The notes under the pieces: model-generated | Databases searched by the model: none | The model's input: only the letters and a program-made list of their open reading frames with translations | What the model was told of the DNA's origin: nothing | Program-made: the position numbers and the translations under genes | NCBI GenBank assembly: GCA_034766995.1 | Contig: CM068313.1 | Span: 27,953,325 to 28,017,324, forward strand | Reading direction: 5' to 3' | Source: Acanthacorydalis orientalis | Taxonomy: Eukaryota > Arthropoda > Insecta > Megaloptera > Corydalidae | Length of the DNA stretch: 64,000 nucleotides | Shown: positions 49,425 to 60,985 of the stretch, piece after piece | Layout of the letters: the number at the start of each line of letters is the position of its first letter | Numbering within the stretch: position 1 is the first letter of the stretch

Positions 49425-50031
49425 CAATGACAACTGTGCAAATAAAAATATTTTAATATAATCCTGTATATCTATTAATATATGAGCATATAAGTTTTAA
49501 AAACAAATTACTAATATTCACATCAGCACTTTTACAACATACCAATTTTAAAAAAATTAAAAAAAAATACTCAATAATTTCCTGATAACAAAGAGCCAAA
49601 AATTTTTAATAAAGCGATTTTGATAAAATATTACAAGCGGATCTATATTTAACAAGTTATTAAATTTACTATTTTAATAGTTATTTGTTAGAAAAATTGT
49701 TAACAAATAATCTAGCGCCTTCAGCTTTATTTTGAATATTGTTGAAAGTAATTGACCAATTAATATTTTATCTCATTTAAAAAATAATAAATTGTTATTA
49801 ACTGTTACTTGACATGTTTTAATAAATTTTCATTATTAACAAAGTCTGTGACTTTTTGTAATAACGCTTATTATTGAACGCGATCATACACTTATTTATT
49901 TATTTACAATTCTCATTATTTATTATAAAATAGTTTTCTATGTGTATTTTATAATTAATAATGCAGTACTTAAGATTTGATAAACTCAGATTAATCTGAA
50001 AAGTATCAACATTAATATTATTGCTGTAGTC

Positions 50032-50034
<3 letters not shown>

Positions 50035-50073
<39 letters not shown>

Positions 50074-50074
50074 G
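50035..50074. repeat. (TA)n microsatellite
   Basis: About 17 TA units then CATATG. Confidence 0.96.
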
Positions 50075-50204
50075 CAATTAGATTATTTATAGTAAAGCAG
50101 TCTGCTACACGGAGGAGTATATGTTTTGATAAAATTATACATTATCTGTAACAAAATGAACACCAAACCAAGGATATTTTCTAACTTAACTAAAGTGTGA
50201 AGGT

Positions 50205-50313
50205 TTACATATATGTATGTACGCACATACACAACTATATAAATGTATGTCTGTGTGAGTGTGTATGCGTGGGCGAGTATTTGTATGTATGCGCATATGC
50301 ATATATGTCCCAC

Positions 50314-50385
<72 letters not shown>
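50205..50385. repeat. (CATA/TG)-rich lead and a long (TA)n array
   Basis: A TGTATG/GTGTGAGTGTG lead (50205-50313) precedes 35 TA units (50315-50385). Frames of 96-110 codons across it are repeat artefacts. Confidence 0.95.
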
Positions 50386-50388
<3 letters not shown>

Positions 50389-51229
50389 ATAGTCCCTCCA
50401 GGTAAAACTGAACACATTATACTAGAAATGAAATTATTGCATAACTTTGCTCGTTATGAGGTTTTATATTATATAATTCAAGATTGAGCACGATGGTGTA
50501 GATTAGGATGGTATATTTGTAGTATCTAGTTACTGCGTGAGAGGGATGATGTCTGAGGGTTGTTAGTGTTTTATGGCTCTTTTGGGAATTGTGAGAGTGT
50601 GAAATAACTTTGTGATGTTTTTTTTTTTGAGAGCACAGTTAAAGACATAACTTTTTTGTTATCTCTTAATTGATGTTGTATTATTTCATTATTCTCTTAC
50701 CATTTGTTTATACATTATAATAAAAATATATTGCTGGTTTTATTAAACAAAAACTGATTTTGATAAAATTTCAGCATAAAGGAATTTACATACATACCAT
50801 TAACTATTCCATATTAATTCTGATTGTTTCTTTTCTTATTTCTAAGAAAATATTAATAAATATATTTCTTGCTATAGGTACAAATATATATAGACAAATG
50901 ATCTATTGAAATTTATTTAATGATTAATCAATCGAAAAAATGTTCTAGAATTAATACCAAATAATAAAAACTTTATATTAACAGAAAATATTTTAATGGT
51001 AAATAATTTAATATCGTCTGTAATATCAAATAAATAAATAATTTTACCTAATCAAATGTACATTTTTTTAAATGCACAGTTATAAAATTATTCATTTACT
51101 AAATCGTATGCTTATAATATAATCCTTTCACATAGAGTTACTCACACAAGCCCAAACTATATTTTAAAATCAATGTACAACAATGGTTTAAAAAATATTT
51201 TGTAACATTTAAAATTAAATCTACTTCTC

Positions 51230-51695
51230 TGTTACAGCATCGGAAGTATATTACCGCCGAGATGATATCTGAACAATTTGAGAAGCCCACGTTCATGAAA
51301 TGCATCATAATTGGATATACGGAGTTAATGTCGAAACAAATTAGCAATCGTCTGAATAACGTAGTAATGGCGAACCGAGTCAAAAAAGAAAATACCAAAA
51401 CCGGTCAAAAATCAATGTTATCTTGACGGTTTTCTTTGATTATCGTAGTGTGGTCCACAAAGAATTTCTTACAGAGTCAAAGAGTCAATAAAGAATATTA
51501 CTTAAGTGTTACTTAAGTGTGTTTGTGTATTTGTTTTAACTCGGTTGAAGGCAAGAAGAAAAATTCGCTGGATGAGTGGAGGGGCTTACCGTCAATCGAT
51601 TATGAACGATGTATGGAATATGGGTTGAAGCGTTAGCATAAAACTGTAACAAGTGATGGAGAATACTTTGAAGGCGTTAAAATATTTTTTTGTTA
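51230..51695 (+). pseudogene. Degraded mariner transposase fragment within a gene A intron
   Basis: In shifting frames I read WIYGVNVETN, a stop, QSSE, a stop, RSNGEPSQKRKYQNRSKINV, then ILTVFFDYRSVVHKEFLTES and RVNKEYYLSV. This matches the mid-catalytic region of the mariner lineage whose members read ETKxQSSQW..GEPRPKKAR..VKVMLTVFFDYRGVVHHEFLP..VNKEYYL (family knowledge). After a deletion the C terminus reappears as TVTSDGEYFEGVKI, ending at a stop near 51695. The first catalytic Asp position reads His or Asn. The second and third catalytic motifs are deleted. A plus frame open from 51136 to 51426 crosses it in the wrong frame and is not a gene. No terminal repeats were located. Confidence 0.82.
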
Positions 51696-51734
51696 ATAAT
51701 CAAAAATTTGCATTACATTTACAAATTCGTGAAG

Positions 51735-51774
51735 TATATATATATATATATATATATATGGATGTGTGTGTGTC
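51735..51774. repeat. (TA)n plus short (TG)n
   Basis: About 12 TA units, GGA, then five TG units. Confidence 0.95.
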
Positions 51775-51828
51775 TAGTTTTCTGTGTATTTGCAGATATA
51801 ACTATTTAATTTAACATATTAAACTTAC

Positions 51829-51897
51829 CATTAAACATTCCCAATTGTATTTTGACTCACATTTCTTCACTTCATTTGAAGAATTATTTTTTGTAAA
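51829..51897 (-). CDS. Gene A, exon 1b: start of the cysteine-rich module
   Basis: A 69-base exon between TGTTTCTTATTTCAG and ATG|GTAAGTTTAA. It is phase 0 at both ends and is open in only one frame: FTKNNSSNEVKKCESKYN then WECLM (23 codons). It has a possible N-glycosylation site (NNSS) and two cysteines that continue into the CWEIC of the next exon. The phase-0 start could be fed by the 28-base exon at 52033-52060 or by a signal-peptide exon not found upstream. The resulting C-x7-C-x2-C-x3-C string is the main reason for suspecting an anosmin-type module. Confidence 0.65.
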
Positions 51898-52032
51898 CTG
51901 AAATAAGAAACAGAAATTAAAAAATAATAATTTATAAATAATGTCAAAATAAATTACAAATACATAAGTATAAGTACACAAATAATATACAAGTACATAT
52001 TACATTATTAATAAAATAAAAACATTACTTAC

Positions 52033-52060
52033 AGAACCTGAGTAAAAAGAAATACATTTC
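52033..52060 (-). CDS. Gene A, candidate 28-base exon
   Basis: Bordered by CTCTTTATCCAG and TCT|GTAAGTAATG. With two bases supplied by the previous exon it reads (x)KCISFYSGS and joins the next exon in phase 0 across a 135-base intron. Its size, the good donor and the matching phase are in favour. Against it, such a short block can arise by chance. Confidence 0.35.
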
Positions 52061-52146
52061 CTGGATAAAGAGTAGTTTTTTTTATTTATTCATCATCATA
52101 GCATCAATTAGAAATTAGTAGTCTATTTACATTATAAATTAATATA

Positions 52147-52149
<3 letters not shown>

Positions 52150-52207
<58 letters not shown>

Positions 52208-52210
52208 TTC
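52150..52210. repeat. (TA)n microsatellite
   Basis: About 23 TA units, TT, then further TA. Confidence 0.96.
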
Positions 52211-52529
52211 TAAATATTTTGTACCTTTATACACGTGTTAAAATGGAAAGGACTTAAAATGCCTTAAAACTTTTTGTAACTTAAATCGTTTAAGTGAAAA
52301 AAGTTTATAAAAGCATTTATTTAGAAATGGACCATTATACGTTGAAAATAATGTTTATGTGTATATTTGGATATAAAAAATATATTTTCTTAGAATTAAA
52401 ACACAAAATGTTAATCCCAAAGTATGGTTTTAAAATAAATTTACTCTATAACTTTTGACAATAAGCAACCAAAAAAATAATATAAATAATCAAGTTTTTT
52501 CAATAAAAGCAAACCGATTTGTCCACATA

Positions 52530-52770
52530 CCTCGCTTTATAATAAATGACAGGGACGGTTTTACCTTCTTATATTAGATGTACAATGTTTTACTAAACAT
52601 CCTGCTCTTTGTACCTTCACAAAAGAACCGACCCTCTTAATAAGCTAACTAAGAGCCTCTGTGTTGGATCTTCCGCTCCGCAATGAAGGAAGACAGTCGT
52701 ATTTAAAGGATGTATATAATTTCGTTTTTATGCAGCCATTGCAATCCGCTAGTTGCACATACATTTATAA
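52530..52770. other. G+C-elevated patch, no gene recognised
   Basis: The densest part (52610-52760) has CpG and the sequence GGATCTTCCGCTCCGCAATG. It lies just upstream (minus sense) of the gene A exons, so it could be a promoter. No coding frame with splice borders was found. Confidence 0.25.
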
Positions 52771-52838
52771 AGAGAAAAATAATTTATTTTTGAATCCCGC
52801 TAATTATTAACAACTCTGTTATGAAATACATTTATGAC

Positions 52839-52937
<99 letters not shown>
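52839..52937. repeat. (TA)n array with a TTAATACA interruption
   Basis: Two blocks of about 26 and 17 TA units. Confidence 0.97.
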
Positions 52938-53542
52938 CGGTATATGGTATACGGTATGTGTGTGTGTATCTGATTGTAATAATTTATTTGTTTTGTATTA
53001 CATATTCTAAAACTGTAAGTAAATATTATCATTGACTAAATATAACCAAAGTGTATTTTCAACAGATGCTTATTTCAATTATTATTCAAATTATGCTTAC
53101 TTTAATTCTTGTAATGTTTACGCATCTTCGGTGTTGACATTATAATAAATGTAACACTTATCCGAAGACAGCCCTATAAATTTCAAATTCAGTTATGACA
53201 GATTTAAATCTCTCCTGAGCCATGTACTAAGTTTACGTCATGTTATGCGGTAGCTTAAATTTAAGACATATATGCCTATATGTGTGTATAAAATAGGGGT
53301 ACACGCCACAATAGTTATTTCTGGATTCGAAACTGTGTTCACTCCATGATAAATTTGTCACTAGTCTTTCAAAATAAATTAATGCGCATAAAATGAGAAT
53401 GTGTAGAAGGCATGTAATCTTAGTCGAAATGTATGTTTCCACAAGGTGTTAAATATCGGCGTCAAAAATGAAATTAACGATTGCGGATAGAAAATTATTG
53501 AGGTGTCGAAACTTTTATAAATAGCTTTTTCTTTATTTTATA

Positions 53543-53545
<3 letters not shown>

Positions 53546-53614
<69 letters not shown>
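53546..53614. repeat. (TA)n microsatellite
   Basis: About 34 TA units. Confidence 0.97.
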
Positions 53615-53620
<6 letters not shown>

Positions 53621-53716
53621 AGGTGTATAACATGTCTAAATCGTTTACGAAATCCTTGCCAGTTTTCATTAATTCATTTTAATGATGGAACTGTTAAAAT
53701 TACGGACAGATCATTA

Positions 53717-53745
53717 TCTATATATATATATATATATATATACGA

Positions 53746-53803
<58 letters not shown>

Positions 53804-53822
53804 GAGTATATATATATATATA
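53717..53822. repeat. (TA)n array with a duplicated TACGAG segment
   Basis: TATACGAGTATA occurs twice exactly 60 bases apart inside TA sequence, indicating a segmental tandem duplication within the array. Confidence 0.95.
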
Positions 53823-54366
53823 ATATTAAAAAAGTACCCACCGTAACAAAACGAAATTAACTAACAGTAACGTTCCATAATAATGGCGATCCGGAAGGTA
53901 AGCCAATTAAATTGATCTTAAATTATTGATGATTCATGTTAATACTGTTTATATCATTAACGTATCGACAATAACATAAAGCATGCTGTGATCAACGTAA
54001 CAGTATATTTTGCGCTTCCATTGTTATAACAAAAAACCGTTTTATACATAACATTTTCGATGTACCTTTCACAAAATAAACAAAATGATTACTAAATAAG
54101 ATGTACATACAAAACAATTCATACAACGGTTCGTATTGTAAAACATTGCAAAAAAGAAAACGAAGTTTTTTCACCGATATTGAAATATTTGATTACTTCC
54201 GTACTTTATATACACTGCATCGTGATGTTATTATTATTATTATTATTTAGTAACTTTTGTTTTATACTTCTATAACATTCTAAATTTATTTCAAAGGAGA
54301 CGTTTAATTCATTCTCAAATAATTTTATAAATTTTATTTTTATTACTTCCAAAGAAAAAAATAGCA

Positions 54367-54368
<2 letters not shown>

Positions 54369-54402
<34 letters not shown>
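54369..54402. repeat. (TA)n microsatellite
   Basis: 17 TA units. Confidence 0.97.
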
Positions 54403-54404
<2 letters not shown>

Positions 54405-54530
54405 CCGAACAAAATCATAATTAATTTAAACAAGATCATTATTTAAAACATTTGCTTCATAATTTCTCAGTCGGGCTTCAATAAACGAAAGATAAAAAAT
54501 TAATTGAAAAGATTTTTTTAAAATATAAAC

Positions 54531-54594
54531 TGGCCATAGCTAAATGGCTCTCATATTGTATTCTGACCAATATATCCAGAGTTCGAGTCGGTCA
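54531..54594 (+). repeat. tRNA-like sequence with A and B boxes (SINE head or tRNA pseudogene)
   Basis: TGGCC at the start pairs with GGTCA near the end (one wobble). TAGCTAAATGG (54537-54547) is a good polymerase III A box. GAGTTCGAGTC (54580-54589) is a good B box, the best preserved of the three in this window. The anticodon arm is not canonical and the unit is about ten bases short, so a SINE head or tRNA pseudogene is likelier than a working gene. Confidence 0.5.
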
Positions 54595-55005
54595 ATTCCA
54601 TATACTATGTTCCATTAAAAAGACAGTTCATTTCATATTCCGAGAAAAAATCTGATCTCATGTATTTAATAAAATCTGAACTTGAGTAAAACAATTTGAA
54701 CACTAAAAGGATAACTATAAATTATTTCAACGGCTTTATATACCAAATATTATGATTCAAAATAGCATTCTATAAGAAACCTACTAACTTAAATATATTA
54801 TTATAATATAAACATAATTTGTAGAAAAAATTAAGAAAATAAAATTAATTTTAATTATTATTTTTTTACTACTATTAATATAAAATTATCTTTTTTGTAT
54901 TTCGTTTATATAAACTTTATAGTGAACAACGACGTCAACTTTTCTTTGAAATCATTCTAAATTACTCTTAAATTATGAATTTGCTAATTATTTTCTTCAT
55001 AGATT

Positions 55006-55007
<2 letters not shown>
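54595..55007. other. A+T-rich gene-free stretch
   Basis: Nothing recognised. If the upstream tRNA-like unit is a SINE, its body would lie here, but no distinct 3' tail is visible. Confidence 0.4.

Positions 55008-55042
<35 letters not shown>
55008..55042. repeat. (TA)n microsatellite
   Basis: About 17 TA units. Confidence 0.97.
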
Positions 55043-55045
<3 letters not shown>

Positions 55046-55361
55046 TAAAGAAATATATTCTTTATAACATTGGACATTTCAAATATATTAAATACTCACG
55101 ATCCTCAATATTTCTCGTATTTAGAGGATAAGTAAAAGTACATTAGGCGTAATAACAGTACAATTAGAAATAAAATCCTTACAAAATAATAAGCTATGAC
55201 GAGCACAATTTAACAAAGAAAATTATTTTCGAAAATATTTTGGAATACATTAAGGATAAATTCAGTTTCACACTTTATCTACAAATTTCATTTAATTTAT
55301 ATACAGAAATGGTTTGAAAAACTTCTTTATAAATATGACATTTTTATTAATGCATACATAT

Positions 55362-55366
<5 letters not shown>

Positions 55367-55403
<37 letters not shown>
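55367..55403. repeat. (TA)n microsatellite
   Basis: About 18 TA units. Confidence 0.97.
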
Positions 55404-55406
<3 letters not shown>

Positions 55407-55704
55407 GACAATTATAAATTATAAACTAAAACTCATTTTAAAACAGAACTTAATTAATATTTTGTAAGTATTAAAACATTTTAAAACACCAAAGGTTCCT
55501 ATAATATCAGTCCATTTAAACATAATATGAGGTTATTATTGAAAATCATTTTAAAGAAGCTTAACTAATAACAATTAATGTCATTCGTAGCAATAAAATA
55601 TAAGAAATAAAAAAATAAAATTATTTTAATACAATATATAAAACATATATTGGTAAGCATATGTAATGAACTCATCAAACATTTAATTGTATATTTTAAT
55701 TTTA

Positions 55705-55707
<3 letters not shown>

Positions 55708-55757
<50 letters not shown>
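55708..55757. repeat. (TA)n microsatellite
   Basis: About 24 TA units. Confidence 0.97.
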
Positions 55758-55759
<2 letters not shown>

Positions 55760-55850
55760 AATTTAGCACATTTAATTAACGAAACTAATTCAAACATCAT
55801 TTAATATTAACAAAAAATTAATGGAAAAATATTTATAAAAGAAGTAAAAT

Positions 55851-55853
<3 letters not shown>

Positions 55854-55881
<28 letters not shown>
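55854..55881. repeat. (TA)n microsatellite
   Basis: 14 TA units. Confidence 0.96.
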
Positions 55882-55884
<3 letters not shown>

Positions 55885-56038
55885 CTGATTTTAATAAAAA
55901 TATTTACAAAACCATTTTAAATTATAAAGTTAGTCATTTTTATTTTATTTAATAAAATTTTCAGCATTTAGTACTAACCTTTAAACTTTCCAATCTTAGA
56001 TTTAGAATAAAGTAAGCAAATTCACCATATTAAAATTT

Positions 56039-56112
56039 TAAGTCTAATAGATATTGCATGTATTTTTATTCATTATTAATTCTAAGTCTAATAAATATTG
56101 CATGTATTTTTA
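56039..56112. repeat. Tandem duplication, 44-base period
   Basis: TAAGTCTAATAGATATTGCA then TGTATTTTTA at 56039-56068 recurs at 56083-56112 with a single base change. It is a recent local duplication. Confidence 0.9.
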
Positions 56113-56357
56113 CAATTTTCATATAATATTACTACTGAAGTAAATGTCATTTAATTTTTAACGTGTTTATATATTTTATAGATTTTTTTAAATATTATTA
56201 GTGGTCTAATTTTATCAATAAGCATAATTGGTCCCTTTTAATAATTTACTATAAATATTATAATTTTGAAGAAATCCAATATATATCATTTCATTTTAAT
56301 AATTCATTGATATGTTTTCTTTTCGTTCACTTTGCAATAAATTTTCTAATAATTTTA

Positions 56358-56403
56358 ATATATATATATATACATATATGTATGTATATATATATATATA
56401 TAC

Positions 56404-56450
<47 letters not shown>
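56358..56450. repeat. Interrupted (TA)n array
   Basis: TA blocks separated by CATATATGTATG and CG, about 93 bases. Confidence 0.96.
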
Positions 56451-56453
<3 letters not shown>

Positions 56454-56594
56454 ATAGATAAAAAGGGAAAAAGAAGAAAAAAATATAATTAAAACTTTGC
56501 GAGGATTTGGACGATATTGATTTCATTTTTAATCCTTCACAAATCTAAAGAAATATACAAAGTATAAAATTAAACACGACAACAAAAGACTTAC

Positions 56595-56611
56595 TCCTGT
56601 ACTTTAGCCAT
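56595..56611 (-). CDS. Gene A, candidate first coding exon (ATG plus 17 bases)
   Basis: On minus, ATGGCTAAAGTACAGGA is followed by GTAAGTCTTT, a consensus donor, with an in-frame TAG just upstream. The two left-over bases (GA) plus the first G of the 28-base exon make Glu, giving MAKVQEKCISFYSGS and so on. The phase match is neat, but the resulting start has no signal peptide, which a secreted or receptor protein would need. Drosophila Sevenless also lacks a classic cleaved leader. A true first exon further upstream, or a pure coincidence, are the alternatives. Confidence 0.25.
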
Positions 56612-57600
56612 CTTCTATATACATCTTAAATTCCATCATATAGTAAGCATAAATTCAAAGTTCATTTTACATTCAATATTACTAGTTACAAAATAGTATA
56701 ATACCTAGACGTCCTATAAAAAAGGAGAAAAAAATTGAACAAATAAAAAATGGAACTCCGAAGAGAAATAGCGGCACGATATTGGCTGGTCAAACACAAA
56801 TCTTATATGCAAACACAAGTGCACCTGGAGAGCACAAACTTGCTTTAAAATATATTTCGTAATATTATACCAGACCTTTTTTAGTTTTGGCTTGATGTCA
56901 TAACAAAACTCATATATTTGTTACATGTTGTATTTAATATATTGGTTGACATCTTTGAAAATATAAATACAAAACAAAATTTGTCATCCTTCAACATGAA
57001 ATTGTTTTTATTTTATGAAATAAAAATAGAAAAATCTTGTCTATAAATCAGTGTTGAATTCGAAAAATTTTAAAAAATATGACAAACAAATTCTTAAAAC
57101 AAAGAGATAAATAATATAACGCAATGAGATATAAGAAGTAATGGAAAGAATCGTATTTAATATATTTAAGACCATAAATAATATAGCGATTCAGAGCAAC
57201 TGCATTACAATTTTTAATTTAATTCAGTTTTGTTAATTTTGTTCATCCACATAGTTTTATTATATATATATATATACATATATATATATTTGTAATTTAT
57301 TTTGAAATTAATATTACATTTTTTTGAGATAACAATTAGCAATACAATTAAAAAAATACTTTTACTTTTTCAGCAAGAAAATCCTAATGAGAAATGTATA
57401 GTTTTTGACTTATATCAATTTTACTGCCACGGATTATTTTCTTTTATAAACCATATATGCACATTTTTCCATTAATGATGAAAAAATAAAAATGGTTGTG
57501 CAAACATGTCTAATATTTATTATGTATTAATGAAAGCTGATAAAATATATTTTAGTGGAATTAAGACTTATTTAGTATTAAAATCTATTCATTTAATGAG
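56612..57600. other. A+T-rich stretch upstream of gene A
   Basis: Only a TA run at 57259-57291 and no exon. A small less A/T-rich patch lies at 56750-56840. Confidence 0.45.
57259..57291. repeat. (TA)n microsatellite with one CA
   Basis: Two short TA blocks. Confidence 0.93.
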
Positions 57601-57639
57601 ACGTATCTTTAAAAAAAACATAAATTCTAATATTGCTGA

Positions 57640-57960
57640 TCTAATAACGACCCCCAAGCATTAATATGAACGTTTGTAAAATAGGTACGACAGTAAATCA
57701 AAAATTTATCTCGTTTAGTAGAACTCATCATCAACTGGTCAGGACAACACTTTTTGCGGTATATTTGATTAAGGCATGTTCTTTTTATCCTTTGAAATCG
57801 TCTTGTACACATAGCCGGTAATATTTGTAGTTGTGCTTTGTTGCGAGAGACGAGGCTTCGTTTTAAGCTGCTGAAAATATGTTCGCAGACCGCCAGTTAG
57901 CATCTGCTCGTGAGATATGAGAAGCAAAGAACCAACTACAAACATGTTGTTTCATTTCAT
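57640..57960 (-). promoter_or_regulatory. CpG-containing block, candidate promoter or 5' exon of gene A
   Basis: About 320 bases of higher G+C upstream of gene A in minus sense. The CpG-richest part (57830-57915) contains GTTGCGAGAGACGAGGCTTCG. A minus frame from ATG at about 57938 starts MFVVGSLLLISHEQ, weakly like a leader, and stays open for about 58 codons. An overlapping frame covers 57627-57812. No donor links either to the downstream exons. The placement mirrors the CpG block upstream of gene B. Confidence 0.3.
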
Positions 57961-58880
57961 TGTGTTTGTAAAATGTCTGCTCAGCAAAAAAAATATTTTG
58001 TGATAATTATTTTTATGTGACATTCCTTTTATTTAAATACTCAAATAAACATTTATTGAATTCAGTATTTACTTTTAACGTGCATATATAAAGTTGAAAA
58101 AATATACAAAATGTGTTGACTTTTTATATTATTATCAGAAAAATATTTGTTAAATTGCTGAAATATGTGACAAATAAATAACCTCTCATTGTATTTTTTT
58201 ATTCTTTTATTTTTTATTTGGTTATTTTTTCAATTATCTTCGAATATTATTCTGTTTATTTAGTGTTTAAATTCTAAAAATACTAACAGTTAATGGTGTA
58301 AAAAATATTTTTTTTATTAATTTTTTTATAAATTATTCTACTCGAAACCATTTCAGAATATTTACGAAAATATAATTTTGATTCTGGCTTAAATATGATC
58401 AATAAGATCTTTCGTTCAATATATAAATGTTATCATGACATAAACTCGCAAAGATTAAAGAAAATACTGATACACATATATTATATATATATATAAATTA
58501 CGGAAAAGAAGGCAAGGTAGGGTGTATATAAAGTCATGTAAATGTCGATGGTTTAAGTAATAAGCATTTCATAAACCTTTTTTAACAAAACTAAGCGACC
58601 TACTAACTCAATTGTACAATTTCACAAGCGTGTACTAGATTTGATTCACGACTAAAGCCACATTAGTTGTTTATATTAGTCGTGTATACATGCTAATTTA
58701 GCTGCTATAAACGTTTCCATTCTTCAATAAATTCAGCATAAGCGATTACTAAATTGTGGTTTATCTTTGCGCAGCATGACTTCAATTTAATCCGTAAATC
58801 TCATCAGGAAAATAATTTCTCGTTAATCTGAAACTGCGTGACGAGTAATTTAAACAAAAGCGATCTCAAAAACAGTAATT
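57961..58880. other. A+T-rich gene-free stretch
   Basis: Nothing recognised. 58560-58830 is slightly richer in G+C. Confidence 0.4.
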
Positions 58881-59180
58881 TAACGAAAAGTCAGCCGAGT
58901 TGAAAATTGATTCACATGAATGCTCGCGTACCTAATCTCGTTTCGACAGGTGATGACGTCAGACGTGGCGTTCATTTATGCGTTACAATTGATACAACAG
59001 CGTACTCTCACACATACTGTCACAAACACGTACAAATTCTATCTCACGTGTTGAAGATACACAGATGGGACACACAACATACAATTCATACACATACACA
59101 CAATAATACATATATAGACGTAAATATATATTCAAGCATATTCGAATCGCGAGCTAAGAGACAGTTGACTGCGAAAGAAT
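58881..59180. promoter_or_regulatory. Regulatory-looking block with CRE palindrome and E-box
   Basis: A G+C-elevated segment contains the full cAMP-response palindrome TGACGTCA (58954-58961), directly preceded by the E-box CAGGTG (58947-58952), with several CpG around. A plus frame of 91 codons covers it (58907-59182), but its second half is CA-repeat derived (HTHTHNNTY). I favour an enhancer or promoter over a gene. Confidence 0.35.
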
Positions 59181-60318
59181 AAATTAGAACTGTGACAAAG
59201 TTGCTTTTTGTTGACAGTGACAAATACAATTTTGCACGTTAGATATTTCTTTAAAGTACTTGATTTTTTTTTATTTTTAGTCGTTCTGTTCAAATCTAGT
59301 TATAAAATTGATCACTGAATATGAAAATAGTAATCCAAAAATAATAATCCTTCACAATATAAAAACTATTTAATATTTTTTATGTTAACTAAATAATAAA
59401 AAATATTATTAAAATACCTTATTTTCAAAGCATCACTACATTATACTCATACCTTATTATCATATATCATTAATAAAGTATTAAATATTCCGATCATAAT
59501 TCAATTTATTTAAATAAACTAAATTAATATCAATATTTGAAACAATTTTACTTAATTTATATGGATTTTACTAAAAAAAATGCAGAAAAGTAAAACCAAT
59601 AAATAAATAATTATACAAAAAAATTTTAATTAAATAATTCATGTTATTAAATAATTTTATTGATTAAAAATTCAAAATTAATTTATGTTTTTACTTCAGC
59701 TGGTGAAATTGTCTAAATTATATATTGCTATAAACTTTATAATCTTAAAAGAAAATACAATGTTATTTTTGCAACTTTCTTAACAATTAATAGCATATAC
59801 ATATATGTATGTTTTTATATTATATATATATATATATTTCTCTGTGTATGTGTGTATGTTTAACTAACACCGCTAACCTAAATAGTATTGAATGTTCATA
59901 ATAAATAAATGATTATTCAGGCATAAAAAGATACGAAAGTTATTCGTGCCATCTGATGATAATTCGAATGCCAAAGCAATATAAAAATGGTTATTTTCAA
60001 AGCGGGAGGCGCGAGCCAAGTCATTTAGATTGCAGATCGCAATACTCTTGTTATGGCTAGTCATTCATCCGTTAATTGATGTTTATTAGATTATTCGATT
60101 TGTGACCACAAGAATATAACACCGGCACCAAATATCATAAGCAGTATTTTCGGCAAGTTTTGTAATATGCTATGCATGTATTAAAAATGATATGATTATT
60201 AAAATAACAATAACAACTTTCTCTTATAGTCTTATATAGACGTTAATCTCTAAATAGTATTGAAGAGAACCGCAAAGCAAAACGAGAACAAATGATAATA
60301 TTTTTATCGTCATTCGTC
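59181..60318. other. A+T-rich stretch with a small G+C patch
   Basis: A TA run lies at about 59811-59837. The patch 59940-60080 (GCGGGAGGCGCGAGCC near 60003) is CpG-rich and could be regulatory. The 63-codon minus frame there has no domain. Confidence 0.35.
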
Positions 60319-60382
<64 letters not shown>

Positions 60383-60383
60383 A
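60319..60383. repeat. (TA)n(TG)n compound microsatellite
   Basis: About 19 TA units followed by 12 TG units. Confidence 0.97.
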
Positions 60384-60889
60384 GCTTGTGTAAGTTGGAA
60401 CCATTTATTATTATGGGTGGATTGTGTACTAAAAAAGTTAAAAGAATTAATGATTGGATGAAATTTATTTAAATGAAACGCGTCAATCGAAGAGTCTATT
60501 TTGTACAAAAAAATATATTAATCAATATATTCATCTTATTCTCACCTAGTATAAGTCTTGTAAAGCACAAGTTATGTAAAGCAAAAATATTGAATGTTAA
60601 AACAAATGAAAAAAACATAACACAGTATAATGACAGTAATAATAACAAAATTCTGAATTTGAATTAGAAATGTTCAGAATAAATTGAAAAAAAGTACAAA
60701 TGATATAGGAAAAAAGTATTTCTTGTAAACCATAAAATACACTAAAACTCAGAAATAAATCATTGGATAGGTGGGAAAAAAATAACAGAAAATGTATTAG
60801 AAATGTGTGAAAGCAAATCTAAATACTTCAAAATAGAATAATTGGAATATATATTTATCATATAACAGATCACAAAGATGACAAAATAT
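60384..60889. other. A+T-rich gene-free stretch
   Basis: Nothing recognised. Confidence 0.5.
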
Positions 60890-60930
<41 letters not shown>

Positions 60931-60953
60931 AATATATATAGATAGATAAATAG

Positions 60954-60985
<32 letters not shown>

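Larger units (their letters stand above)
48007..51828 (-). other. Gene A intron (3.8 kb)
   Basis: Inferred from flanking phase-0 exons. It contains TA arrays, a TTAACCC-centred inverted repeat at 49168-49235, and the mariner remnant at 51230-51695. Confidence 0.5.

Noticed and set aside
51138..51398. Minus-strand 86-codon frame
   Set aside because: It is antisense to a mariner transposase remnant that reads clearly on the plus strand.
51136..51426. Plus-strand frame open for about 96 codons, at first taken for a 3' terminal exon
   Set aside because: Its second half covers mariner sequence in the wrong frame. The adjacent frame gives the transposase motifs.
53233..53442. Minus frame resembling a leader (TCLLHILILCALIYF)
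   Set aside because: The frame begins at a GTG rather than an ATG, and no donor was found to link it to gene A.
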